A stretch of 6,174 nt of DNA. Origin: an uncultured Oscillospiraceae bacterium. GTDB lineage: Bacteria; Bacillota; Clostridia; Oscillospirales; Acutalibacteraceae. The translations under genes were made by a program, and so were the position numbers. The first letter of the stretch is position 1; each line of letters opens with the position of its first letter. Location of the stretch: NCBI GenBank assembly GCA_902461995.1, contig CABQAA010000136.1:1-6174 (forward strand). Direction: 5' to 3'. Under the pieces are notes generated by a model. That model saw only the letters and a program-made list of their open reading frames with translations, was not told the DNA's origin and did no database searches. Positions 1 through 6,008 of this stretch are shown here, one piece after another.

Positions 1-330
1 CCCGGGGTGCTGCTCGACGCCTATCTTGCCGCTGCTGGACGCGGCAAACGCCGCCTGCCCCCGCCGCCCCAAGCGTTCAGCGGCATCGTCTCCCGCAAAA
101 TCGTCTCGGTGGCCTCCAAAATTTTCGGGGTCATGCGGCGGCTGGCGCGAAAAGACGCCGTGGCGTACGACGACTTGTTTGCTGACGCTCACTCTAAATC
201 GGAACTGGTCGCCACGTTTTTAGCGGTGCTGGAACTGATCAAGGGCAAGCGTGTCCGGGTCGACGGATCCGGACACGCCGTGACTGTCCGGCTGCTGCGG
301 GGCCAAAAGGAGGATTCCAGTGGAAATTAA
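1..330 (+). CDS. scpA: Segregation and condensation protein A, C-terminal part (5' truncated by window)
   Basis: ScpA is the kleisin subunit that bridges the two SMC heads and, with ScpB, forms the bacterial condensin needed for chromosome compaction and segregation. The reading frame is open from base 1 and closes with TAA at 328-330, giving 109 visible residues; the N-terminal SMC-neck-binding region and the real start lie upstream. The C-terminal winged-helix region is recognisable from the family-typical stretch SKSELVATFLAVLELIK (encoded about 196-246), followed by a short basic strand and tail. The 3' end overlaps the next gene, scpB, by 11 nt, so the two partners are probably translationally coupled. 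The first in-frame GTG (7) is very unlikely to be the true start, because the frame is open upstream and a complete ScpA is about 250 aa. The identification rests on this motif together with the following scpB. Confidence 0.9.
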   Translation, partial: PGVLLDAYLAAAGRGKRRLPPPPQAFSGIVSRKIVSVASKIFGVMRRLARKDAVAYDDLFADAHSKSELVATFLAVLELIKGKRVRVDGSGHAVTVRLLRGQKEDSSGN

Positions 331-904
331 ACAGTATCAAGCCGCCATCGAGGCGGTCCTCTTTGCCAGCGGGGAACCGGTATCCGCCTCGCGGCTGGCG
401 GAGGTTCTCGAGCTGGATGAGGAGACTGCCATCCGACTGGCGGATGACCTGATGCAGGATATCAATACCAGGGGCGGCGGGCTGCGGATGCTGCGGCTGG
501 ACGACCGGTATCAGCTCTGCACAGGGGCCGACTACGCCGTTTACATCCGCAAAGCGCTGGAAATCCGGCGGAACACCCCCTTGTCCCAGGCCGCCATGGA
601 GGTGCTGGCTATCGTGGCATACAACCAGCCGGTTACCCGCGCTTTTATCGAGCAGGTCCGGGGCGTGGACTGCGGGGCGGTGGTACAGGGCCTTGTGCAG
701 AAAAGCCTGATCGAAGAAAAAGGGCGGCTGGAACTGCCGGGACGCCCGCTCTTATACGGTACGACGGCGGATTTTCTCCGTTGTTTCGGTCTCCAGTCGT
801 TGGAAGGGCTTCCCCCTCTGCCGCAAAAAGAGGACGAAAATGCGCAAATGGACGAAACAACGCTCCATGATGTGATTGAACAGGCAGAATTTGCGGAAAA
901 CTGA
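320..904 (+). CDS. scpB: Segregation and condensation protein B
   Basis: ScpB dimerises and binds the ScpA kleisin in the SMC-ScpA-ScpB condensin complex on the nucleoid. The 194-aa product has the usual family length. It shows the N-terminal signature IEAVLFASGEP (residues 10-20) opening the first winged helix (about 1-80). The highly conserved second winged helix follows (about 85-165), with LSQAAMEVLAIVAYNQPVTR and later GRPLLYGTT and FLRCFGL. The acidic tail after residue 170 is variable in the family. The start is GTG at 320, placed 6 nt after a strong AAGGAGG (307-313); the next in-frame Met is only at residue 45 and would remove the first domain. It overlaps scpA by 11 nt, and 45 nt separate it from the DUF2953 gene. 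This is a confident family call. Confidence 0.96.
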   Translation: MEIKQYQAAIEAVLFASGEPVSASRLAEVLELDEETAIRLADDLMQDINTRGGGLRMLRLDDRYQLCTGADYAVYIRKALEIRRNTPLSQAAMEVLAIVAYNQPVTRAFIEQVRGVDCGAVVQGLVQKSLIEEKGRLELPGRPLLYGTTADFLRCFGLQSLEGLPPLPQKEDENAQMDETTLHDVIEQAEFAEN

Positions 905-949
905 TAGTAAGGCCGTCATGGACGTCCGGAGCGGAGGGAGGCGTGACCG

Positions 950-1615
950 ATGTCGGGATGGACCATTCTTTGGATCGTATTGCTGTCGATTCTCGGCTTG
1001 CTTCTCCTCTTGCTGATCGTCCCCGTTTACCTGCGTGTCACTTTTCAAGGGGAACTGACGGTTAAGATCCGGATAATGGGAATGCCCATCAAACTCTATC
1101 CCAAAAAGAAGAAAAAGGACAAGCCTCCCAAAGCCGGCAAGCCCCCAAAAAACAAAAAACAGAAGCCGGATAAGCAACGGAAGGAGTCCTTTTCGGTATC
1201 CCAGATGCTCAAGGAGGACGGCGTGGGGGCCGTGGTGTCCTACTATACCTCCCTAGCAGGCATGCTGAAAACCGGGGCGAAACGGCTGCTGCGGACGGTC
1301 ACCGTGGATCATTTGGACATCCGGCTGACGGTGGCGTCGGCCGACGCGGCCGAGACGGCGCAGAACTATGGCCGTGTCTGCGCAGCGGTATTTCCGGCGG
1401 AGGCGATGCTGGAAAGCTGCATACGCGTCAAGCACCGGAAGGTGCGGGTGAACCCGGATTTTCTGGCGTCAAAGGGCAGGGCGGAACTCAACATCCGCCT
1501 TCACGCCGTTCCCGTGCGGATCATCTGGAGTTTGTTCCGGTTGCTGATGGCATTCATTTTTCATCAACATGTTCCAACAGACCCGAATATGAAGGAGGCT
1601 GGCAGTCATGGATAA
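950..1615 (+). CDS. DUF2953 domain membrane-anchored protein
   Basis: This is a 221-aa protein of unknown biochemical function. One strong hydrophobic helix occupies residues about 4-28 (Leu/Ile/Val rich), so it is probably a single-pass inner-membrane protein. The helix is followed by a short beta-like stretch and a strikingly basic Lys/Pro-rich segment (residues 51-79, about half of it Lys). The C-terminal half resembles DUF2953: an alternating hydrophobic strand DHLDIRLTVASADAAETA, then NYGRVCAAVFP (139-149) and VRVNPDF (165-171). A second weakly hydrophobic segment lies at about 187-205. DUF2953 proteins are known in Firmicutes beside ytfJ/gerW, as here: the stop overlaps the ytfJ start by 8 nt, which suggests coupled expression. 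The ATG start at 950 follows a purine-rich GGAGGGAGG (933-941). A role linked to sporulation or the cell envelope is inferred from the neighbour only. Confidence 0.8.
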   Translation: MSGWTILWIVLLSILGLLLLLLIVPVYLRVTFQGELTVKIRIMGMPIKLYPKKKKKDKPPKAGKPPKNKKQKPDKQRKESFSVSQMLKEDGVGAVVSYYTSLAGMLKTGAKRLLRTVTVDHLDIRLTVASADAAETAQNYGRVCAAVFPAEAMLESCIRVKHRKVRVNPDFLASKGRAELNIRLHAVPVRIIWSLFRLLMAFIFHQHVPTDPNMKEAGSHG

Positions 1616-2054
1616 AGAAACCAAAGTGGAAAATCTGATGGGGGTGTCCATCGACAAAATCAAGCAGATGGTGGATGTGAGCACCGTGGTGGGGGATCCA
1701 ATCCCCTTACAGGACGGCACCACCCTGATTCCGGTATCCAAGGTGTCCTACGGATTTGCCTCGGGCGGTTCCGATCTGCCCACCAAAGGGGAGAAGGACC
1801 TGTTCGGCGGCGGCGGCGGGGCCGGCATCAATATCACGCCCATCGCCTTTATCGCGATCTCGAACGGCGATGTCCGGGTGCTTCCGCTGGTCTCCAATCC
1901 CGACTCGAACAGCCAGATCGTCAACCTGGTGCCCGATTTGGTGGGAAAGGTGACCGATCTGTTTAAAAAGAAGAAGGAAAAGACCGAAGTGACTACCGTC
2001 GAAGCGGATCACGATTCCGCCACCGTCGCGGTCACACAGACCGAGAAGAAGTAA
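1608..2054 (+). CDS. ytfJ: GerW family sporulation protein YtfJ
   Basis: The 148-aa product matches the GerW/YtfJ family in length (the B. subtilis protein is about 150 aa) and in motif order. These are STVVGDPI (residues 25-32), DGTTLIPVSKVSYGFASGGSD (36-56), a glycine loop FGGGGGAG (66-73), then ITPIAFIAIS (76-85) with a conserved hydrophobic strand. In B. subtilis the protein is made in the forespore and is needed for normal germination; its molecular function is not defined. The C-terminus (from about 119) is a Lys/Glu/Thr-rich polar tail of low complexity. The ATG at 1608 is preceded by AAGGAGG (1592-1598, 9 nt away) and overlaps the DUF2953 stop by 8 nt. A 67-nt gap follows. The family call is strong. 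Whether this organism actually sporulates cannot be told from one gene, since relatives that do not sporulate also keep it. Confidence 0.93.
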   Translation: MDKETKVENLMGVSIDKIKQMVDVSTVVGDPIPLQDGTTLIPVSKVSYGFASGGSDLPTKGEKDLFGGGGGAGINITPIAFIAISNGDVRVLPLVSNPDSNSQIVNLVPDLVGKVTDLFKKKKEKTEVTTVEADHDSATVAVTQTEKK

Positions 2055-2121
2055 ACAAACATCTTTTTTCATCCGCCGGCATACAGTTTCATGAGTAACG
2101 AAAACAGGCGGGTGATGCAGA

Positions 2122-3276
2122 TTGTGGAAAATCGGGCGAAAGTTTACTATTATGCTGGTGGTGTGCGGATTGCTTGCGGCCGGGCCGTTTAGCGGCCGCG
2201 GTGCCGCGGCGGAGCCCTCGTCGGTATCCGCGCAGTCGGCGGTTTTGTATGAACCCTCTTCCGGCCGGATTCTGTTTCAGAAGGATGCCCATACGCCACG
2301 TCCCATGGCCAGCACGACCAAGCTGATGACCGCGCTGATCGCGGCGGAGGCGGTGCCGTTCGATCGGGACATCAAAGTGACGGAGGAAGCCGTGCGGGTG
2401 GAGGGATCCTCTATGGGCCTGCGGGCCGGGGACTGGATTTCCATGGGGGATCTGGTGACCGGGCTGCTTCTCGCATCGGGCAACGACGCGGCGAATATGA
2501 TCGCCCTGACGATTGCGGGGTCCCTGCCGGCTTTCGCCGAGATCATGAATCGCAAGGCGGGGGAGCTGGGGATGCGGGATTCGCTTTTTGTGTCTCCCTC
2601 GGGTCTCGACGGGGACGGCCACTCCTCATCGGCGTACGATATGGCGCTGCTTGGCGCGGAGGTGCTGCGTCATCCGGAGCTGGCCAAAATCTGCGTCTCC
2701 AAAACGGCGCGGATTCATCTGGGGGATCCCAAACACGAGGCGACGCTCAGCAACCATAACCGGCTGCTGTCGCTTTATCCCGGCGCCATCGGCATGAAGA
2801 CGGGCTTTACCACCAAAGCGGGGCGCTGCCTGGTTTCGGCGGCCGAACGGGACGGCGTCACCCTGATTGCCGTCACGCTCAAGGCGCCCGACGACTGGAA
2901 CGATCACATCGCGCTTTATAATTACGGGTTTTCCCTGACCGTCGCCTGCCCGCTTCCTAAGCCCGATCTGCCGCTTTTCCCCGTGGCAGGTGGGACAGAA
3001 TCGTCGGTGCCGCTTGCGATGGAGGAGCCTCCGACCGTCTCTCTGCTCAAAGAGGAAGTCGGTCAAATCACCTGCACGATCGAATTGCCGCGGTTTTTGG
3101 TTGCCCCCGTTGTGCAGGGCGAAACCGTCGGGGTGGTCCGCTATGCGGTGAAGGACCGGGAGCTTGCGGCGATTCCCATAACCGCCGCAAAATCCGTGGA
3201 CGCCCGGCCGGTGGCGGGTTATGGGGAACGTATGCGGAATCTGCTCCGGGATCTTTTCCGGCAGTTTCTCTTATAA
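2122..3276 (+). CDS. dacF: Secreted D-alanyl-D-alanine carboxypeptidase (PBP5/DacF type)
   Basis: This peptidase removes the terminal D-Ala from peptidoglycan pentapeptides outside the membrane and thereby limits cross-linking. The 384-aa protein has all three serine penicillin-binding motifs: STTK (S64 nucleophile, K67), SGN (119-121) and KTG (226-228). A signal peptide is visible at about 1-30: basic start MWKIGRK, hydrophobic core, and Ala-Ala-Ala before Glu31. The beta-rich PBP5 C-terminal domain covers about 270-365, and the last 14 residues (MRNLLRDLFRQFLL) look like the amphipathic membrane-anchoring helix typical of this family. The start is taken as TTG at 2122: a stop sits in frame at 2113-2115, and the only later choice (ATG 2152) would lose the basic n-region. 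The ribosome site is weak (AGGCGGG, 2106-2112). The position next to ytfJ and before rluB resembles B. subtilis dacB/dacF loci, so a spore-cortex role is possible. The exact paralogue (dacB, dacF or dacA) is not resolved. Confidence 0.92.
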   Translation: MWKIGRKFTIMLVVCGLLAAGPFSGRGAAAEPSSVSAQSAVLYEPSSGRILFQKDAHTPRPMASTTKLMTALIAAEAVPFDRDIKVTEEAVRVEGSSMGLRAGDWISMGDLVTGLLLASGNDAANMIALTIAGSLPAFAEIMNRKAGELGMRDSLFVSPSGLDGDGHSSSAYDMALLGAEVLRHPELAKICVSKTARIHLGDPKHEATLSNHNRLLSLYPGAIGMKTGFTTKAGRCLVSAAERDGVTLIAVTLKAPDDWNDHIALYNYGFSLTVACPLPKPDLPLFPVAGGTESSVPLAMEEPPTVSLLKEEVGQITCTIELPRFLVAPVVQGETVGVVRYAVKDRELAAIPITAAKSVDARPVAGYGERMRNLLRDLFRQFLL

Positions 3277-3306
3277 TGGAATGGAAAAGAAACGAGGAAT
3301 ATCCAT

Positions 3307-4122
3307 ATGGCGCGTATACGGCTGCAAAAATTGCTTTCCGAGCGGGGGGTGGCCTCACGAAGAAAGGCGGAAGATCTGATTGAACAGGGGAAGGTCCGTG
3401 TGAACGGACATCCCGCAAAATTGGGGGACAGTGCGGATCCATACAAGGATCTGGTCACGGTCTCCGGCAAAAAGCTGCCTCCGGCCGCGTCTTTTGTCTA
3501 TCTCATGCTGCATAAACCCCGTGGCGTCGTCACGACGCTACAGGATGAAAAAGGCCGTCGGTGTGTCGCCGAGCTGGTGCGGGACGCGGGAGTCCGCGTG
3601 TTTCCCGTCGGCCGGCTGGACCGGGACTCCGAGGGCCTTCTTTTACTGACCAATGATGGGGATTTTGCCAACGCGATGATGCATCCGGCCGCCCATATTC
3701 CGAAAACTTACCGCGTGACCCTGCGCTCCGAGGTGACGCCCGAGCAGATGCAGCGGTTTCGGGAGGGCATGCTTCTTGACGGCCGCAAGACCGCGCCCGC
3801 TGAGTTTGATATCGTGTCGTTTGAACCCGCTGCGTCCGATATGCCGCCCCGGACCGTCGCGCAGATCGTGCTGTACGAAGGACGGAACCGTCAGATCCGG
3901 CGGATGTGCGAGGAGCTGGGGCTCGAGGTTATCCGTCTGCGCCGCATCGCGGTCGGCACCCTGAAGCTCGGGATGCTCCCGGCCGGAAAATGGCGGCATC
4001 TGGAACCCAGAGAGGTGCGGGATCTGCTCACGGCCTCAAAAGTGGAAAAGAAGATTGCCGCCGGCTATATCAAGCAGGGAAGAGAGGGCGACGTTCATGC
4101 TCACCATCGCGGCCGCCGATGA
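3307..4122 (+). CDS. rluB: 23S rRNA pseudouridine synthase, RluB/RsuA family
   Basis: This enzyme isomerises a uridine to pseudouridine in rRNA; RluB members act on 23S rRNA helix 89 (position 2605 in E. coli). The 271-aa product begins with an S4 RNA-binding domain (about 3-50: RLQKLLSERGVASRRKAEDLI, then GKVRVNG). The RsuA-type catalytic domain follows, with LHKPRGVVTT (68-77), the catalytic-Asp motif GRLDRDSEGLLLLTNDG (102-118, Asp105), KTYRVTL (133-139) and EGRNRQIRRMCE (191-202). The C-terminal tail from about 243 is basic and variable. The start ATG at 3307 follows a modest GAGG (3294-3297), 30 nt after dacF. Its 3' end overlaps the next gene by 26 nt. RluB versus the 16S enzyme RsuA or the RluE/F relatives is chosen from the Firmicutes context (dac-rluB); the family is certain and the target is inferred. 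Confidence 0.92.
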   Translation: MARIRLQKLLSERGVASRRKAEDLIEQGKVRVNGHPAKLGDSADPYKDLVTVSGKKLPPAASFVYLMLHKPRGVVTTLQDEKGRRCVAELVRDAGVRVFPVGRLDRDSEGLLLLTNDGDFANAMMHPAAHIPKTYRVTLRSEVTPEQMQRFREGMLLDGRKTAPAEFDIVSFEPAASDMPPRTVAQIVLYEGRNRQIRRMCEELGLEVIRLRRIAVGTLKLGMLPAGKWRHLEPREVRDLLTASKVEKKIAAGYIKQGREGDVHAHHRGRR

Positions 4123-4468
4123 GGCCAGAACGGCAGACGCGGCCGCACGGTATCCGGATCGGCGGTCCGTATCCTGCCTGACGGCGCGGGAACAGGGCGA
4201 GGAGGTCGGCTGGCTGGCTGTGTCCGCTGACGAACATACGCTGGTTCTGCTGGAGGCGGAGGCGCAGGATGACGGCATACTGGAAGGATTGGTGCGTGCC
4301 GCCCTGTTTTCTGCGTATCGTGCAGGGCTGCGGCAGGCAGTATCGGCAAGCGAAGGGCTGTTTCCGCTGCTGCGGCATCTGCAATTTGAAGAACGCGGAT
4401 CCGACAGGATCTGCATGCTGGCGGAGTTCTGCAGCAGGCCTTGTCCGCACGAACGGGCTCGTTTATAA
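4097..4468 (+). CDS. Small GNAT-like protein of unknown function
   Basis: This is a hypothetical protein of 123 aa that I do not recognise by name. The order of elements resembles a shortened GCN5-type N-acetyltransferase fold: a strand GWLAVSADEHTLVLLEAE (residues 38-55), a helix ILEGLVRAALFSAYRAG (61-77), and a C-terminal LLRHLQFEE (91-99) that corresponds to the common 'lGFe' ending of GNAT enzymes. The acetyl-CoA pyrophosphate-binding signature (Q/R-x-x-G-x-G/A) is not present where expected, between the strand and the helix, so catalysis is doubtful. Four Cys are present (27, 106, 112, 116), three of them near the C-terminus. ATG 4097 is preferred because AGAGAGGG lies 8 nt upstream (4081-4088); a TTG at 4055 would extend it by 14 residues into rluB without a ribosome site. 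It overlaps rluB by 26 nt, so it is probably co-translated with it, and it appears to close the upstream gene string. Confidence 0.7.
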   Translation: MLTIAAADEARTADAAARYPDRRSVSCLTAREQGEEVGWLAVSADEHTLVLLEAEAQDDGILEGLVRAALFSAYRAGLRQAVSASEGLFPLLRHLQFEERGSDRICMLAEFCSRPCPHERARL

Positions 4469-4475
4469 TTTTTTT
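4443..4475 (+). terminator. Weak candidate intrinsic terminator
   Basis: A short hairpin (GTCCG 4443-4447 with CGGGC 4454-4458, one G-T pair; or alternatively AACG 4452-4455 with CGTT 4460-4463) overlaps the end of the GNAT-like gene. It is followed after several bases by a run of seven T (4469-4475). The stem is only 4-5 bp and is not immediately next to the T-run, so termination may be inefficient. The position, at the end of a gene string and just before a new promoter, is what makes it plausible. Confidence 0.25.
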
Positions 4476-4497
4476 GCAACGCTTTTTTATAAAATGG

Positions 4498-4526
4498 TTG
4501 TCAATCGTCCGGATTTGCAGTATAAT
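4498..4526 (+). promoter_or_regulatory. Sigma-A-type promoter for the carboxyltransferase unit
   Basis: The -35 box is TTGTCA (4498-4503; one mismatch to TTGACA), followed by a 17-nt spacer and a perfect -10 box TATAAT (4521-4526). The flanking sequence is AT-rich in an otherwise GC-rich window. It lies in the largest intergenic gap of the window and points at the carboxyltransferase gene. The predicted transcription start is about 4532-4535, leaving an untranslated leader of about 100 nt. No operator palindrome was recognised around it. This is the clearest promoter in the window. Confidence 0.82.
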
Positions 4527-4544
4527 AAATCCAATTTGTAATAT

Positions 4545-4633
4545 GGGGGAGTTTGGGGCAGTTGGGTTCCTTTCTCCTCTGTGCTTCCTGGCATTTCCCT
4601 CACATTTGCAAAAACAACGCTCGGAGGTAGGAA
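4545..4633 (+). promoter_or_regulatory. Possible structured mRNA leader with alternative Shine-Dalgarno pairing
   Basis: The leader has a purine block (4545-4558) and then a pyrimidine block (4567-4580). They can form a hairpin: 4545-4551 with 4574-4580 (7 pairs, two G-U), a 3x3 internal loop, then 4555-4558 with 4567-4570 (two G-U), loop 4559-4566. The same pyrimidines 4567-4577 can instead pair with 4623-4633, which includes the GGAGG ribosome site, in 10 of 11 positions (one T-T mismatch, one G-U). The two pairings exclude each other, so an on/off translational switch is conceivable. No known riboswitch class was recognised. Pyrimidine tracts often match Shine-Dalgarno sites by chance, so this stays a hypothesis. 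Confidence 0.3.
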
Positions 4634-4634
4634 A

Positions 4635-5951
4635 ATGAGTATGCAGAATCCGTTGGAAAAATTGGCCGATGCGGCCGCCGCCTGCAACGAATCCCAGGCG
4701 CGCGCCCTGCTCGGACAGTTTTTCGATGAAGGGACCTTTGTGGAAATCGATCGTCTGGCGAAAGACGGGGACAAGCCCGCGGAGGCCGCCGCCGGATATG
4801 GCCTGGTAGGCGGGATGCCGGCCTACGCATTCGCCCAGGATAAGGCTGTGTGCAGCGGCGCCATTGGCAAAGCGCAGGCCGCCAAAATCAAGAAAATCTA
4901 TGAGTTGGCTGCCCAGAATGGCGCGCCGATCGTCGGCTTTTTCGACAGCGACGGCGCGAAGCTGGGAGAAGGGCTGGATGCGATGGATGCCATCGCCGAG
5001 CTGCTCCTCGCCTCCAACAACCTGTCGGGCGTTGTGCCGCAGCTGGCGGTCGTCACCGGTGCCTGCATCGGCACTTCCTCTCTGATTGCCGCGGCCTCTG
5101 ATCTGGTGATCATGGTGAAGGACGGCTCCTATTATCTGAGCAAGGATGACGAGGGCGGCAAAGCCGACGTTGTCGCCGAGGATACGGCGGATGCGATTGC
5201 CAAGGCGAAAACCCTGCTGTCCTATCTGCCTTCGAACAACCTTGCCGGTCTCCCGATTTATGAGAGCGGTGCGGTCTCGATGGGTCCCTGCGCATCTTCC
5301 GGCGATTGCCCGGCCGCGGTGGCGGATCCCGGCACCTTGTTTGTTCTGTCGGAGGACTCCACCTGCATCACCGCTTTCGGGCAGGTGGACGGTATGGTCT
5401 GCGGCCTCGTTACCCTCACCGGCGATGAGATCGGCTCCTGCACCACGTCTCGCATCGCCCGTTTTGTCCGGCTGTGCGATGCGTTTTCGCTGCCGGTTCT
5501 CACCTTTGTGGACGCAGCCGGGTTTAAGGGAATCCGCGGCGCGGCCAAACTGTCTCAGGCTTACACCGAAGCGACTACGGCCAAGATCAGCGTGATTACC
5601 GGCCGGGCCTACGGTCCGGTATACATCGCCGTGGCCGGCAAGCTGGCCGGTGCCGACGCGGTCCTCGCTTGGCCACAGGCGGTGATTTCGCCCCTTGCCC
5701 CCGAGACCGCCGTGCAGATTCTGTGGCGTGATCGTTTGGCGGTTATGCAGGATCCAGTGGCCGATCGGGAAGCCCTCGCGGCGGAATACGCAGCAGAGGA
5801 AGGCTCTCCGTTCAAGGCGGCAGCCGGCGGGTATCTGACCGATATCGTGACTCCGGAAGAAACCAAAGCGAAACTGGCGGCGCTGCTGGAAATGCTCGCC
5901 GGAAAACGGGTTTCCCGCCTGCCCAAGAAGCATTCGAATATTCAGCTGTAA
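4635..5951 (+). CDS. Biotin-dependent carboxyltransferase subunit (acyl-CoA carboxylase/decarboxylase family), divergent
   Basis: Members of this crotonase-fold family move a carboxyl group between biotin and an acyl-CoA (MmdA, GcdA, PccB and relatives). The N-domain shows LLGQFFDEGTFVEID (25-39), the strand AAGYGLVGGMPAYAFAQD, DSDGAKLGEG (104-113, family DS.GAR..EG) and GACIGTSSL (142-150), which stands where the first oxyanion-hole GPCAGG motif is expected. A linker has LLSYLPSNN (194-202). The C-domain has ARFVRLCDAFSLPVLTFVDAAGF (275-297), AYTEATTAKISVITGRAYG (309-327) and AWPQAVISPLAPETAVQ (345-361). At 438 aa it is shorter than the usual ~500-520: the inter-domain region is reduced, and the segment after the second oxyanion motif lacks roughly nine residues. 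ATG 4635 follows GGAGGT (4623-4628) by 6 nt; the upstream in-frame GTG 4581 lies in the leader without a ribosome site. A biotin-carrier gene follows after 57 nt. The substrate is unknown; a methylmalonyl-CoA- or glutaconyl-CoA-type decarboxylase or a transcarboxylase is plausible. Confidence 0.85.
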   Translation: MSMQNPLEKLADAAAACNESQARALLGQFFDEGTFVEIDRLAKDGDKPAEAAAGYGLVGGMPAYAFAQDKAVCSGAIGKAQAAKIKKIYELAAQNGAPIVGFFDSDGAKLGEGLDAMDAIAELLLASNNLSGVVPQLAVVTGACIGTSSLIAAASDLVIMVKDGSYYLSKDDEGGKADVVAEDTADAIAKAKTLLSYLPSNNLAGLPIYESGAVSMGPCASSGDCPAAVADPGTLFVLSEDSTCITAFGQVDGMVCGLVTLTGDEIGSCTTSRIARFVRLCDAFSLPVLTFVDAAGFKGIRGAAKLSQAYTEATTAKISVITGRAYGPVYIAVAGKLAGADAVLAWPQAVISPLAPETAVQILWRDRLAVMQDPVADREALAAEYAAEEGSPFKAAAGGYLTDIVTPEETKAKLAALLEMLAGKRVSRLPKKHSNIQL

Positions 5952-6008
5952 CCACAGCTTTGTTCGAGACCGTTATAGAATTCATGAAAAGAAAGGCATG
6001 ATCAGGTT

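Noticed and set aside
2079..2121. GCATA (2079-2083) as a forespore sigma-F/G -35 element before dacF
   Set aside because: No matching -10 element was found at the required 14-18 nt distance, so the match to a five-base motif is not meaningful.
2155..2170. Cys within the carboxypeptidase signal peptide as a lipoprotein box
   Set aside because: The residues before Cys15 (L-V-V) do not fit the lipobox, which needs a small residue directly before the Cys, and an ordinary Ala-Ala-Ala cleavage site follows.
3272..3277. TATAAT at the end of dacF as a -10 box for rluB
   Set aside because: It overlaps the dacF stop codon and the hexamer 17 nt upstream (GGATCT) does not resemble a -35 box.
4462..4493. 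AT-rich inverted repeat TTTATAA / TTATAAA with an 18-nt loop
   Set aside because: Seven A/T-only pairs across a long T-rich loop would be unstable, and such repeats are expected by chance in AT-rich intergenic DNA.
4545..4566. G-tracts GGGGG, GGGG and GGG as a G-quadruplex in the leader
   Set aside because: Only three tracts of three or more G are present, so a standard three-tier intramolecular quadruplex cannot form.
265..5755. GGATCC occurs eight times (265, 1694, 2404, 2724, 3435, 4397, 5324, 5750), more than about two expected from composition by rough estimate
   Set aside because: Mostly inside coding sequence and GATC in general is about twice expectation by hand count; codon and dinucleotide preferences may explain it, and no clustering or orientation pattern points to a functional motif.
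4101..5933. A 610-codon open frame on the - strand across the carboxyltransferase and GNAT-like genes
   Set aside because: It is antisense to two supported + strand genes, crosses an intergenic promoter region, is rich in Arg/Gly/His as expected of a GC-rich shadow frame, and shows no recognisable domain.
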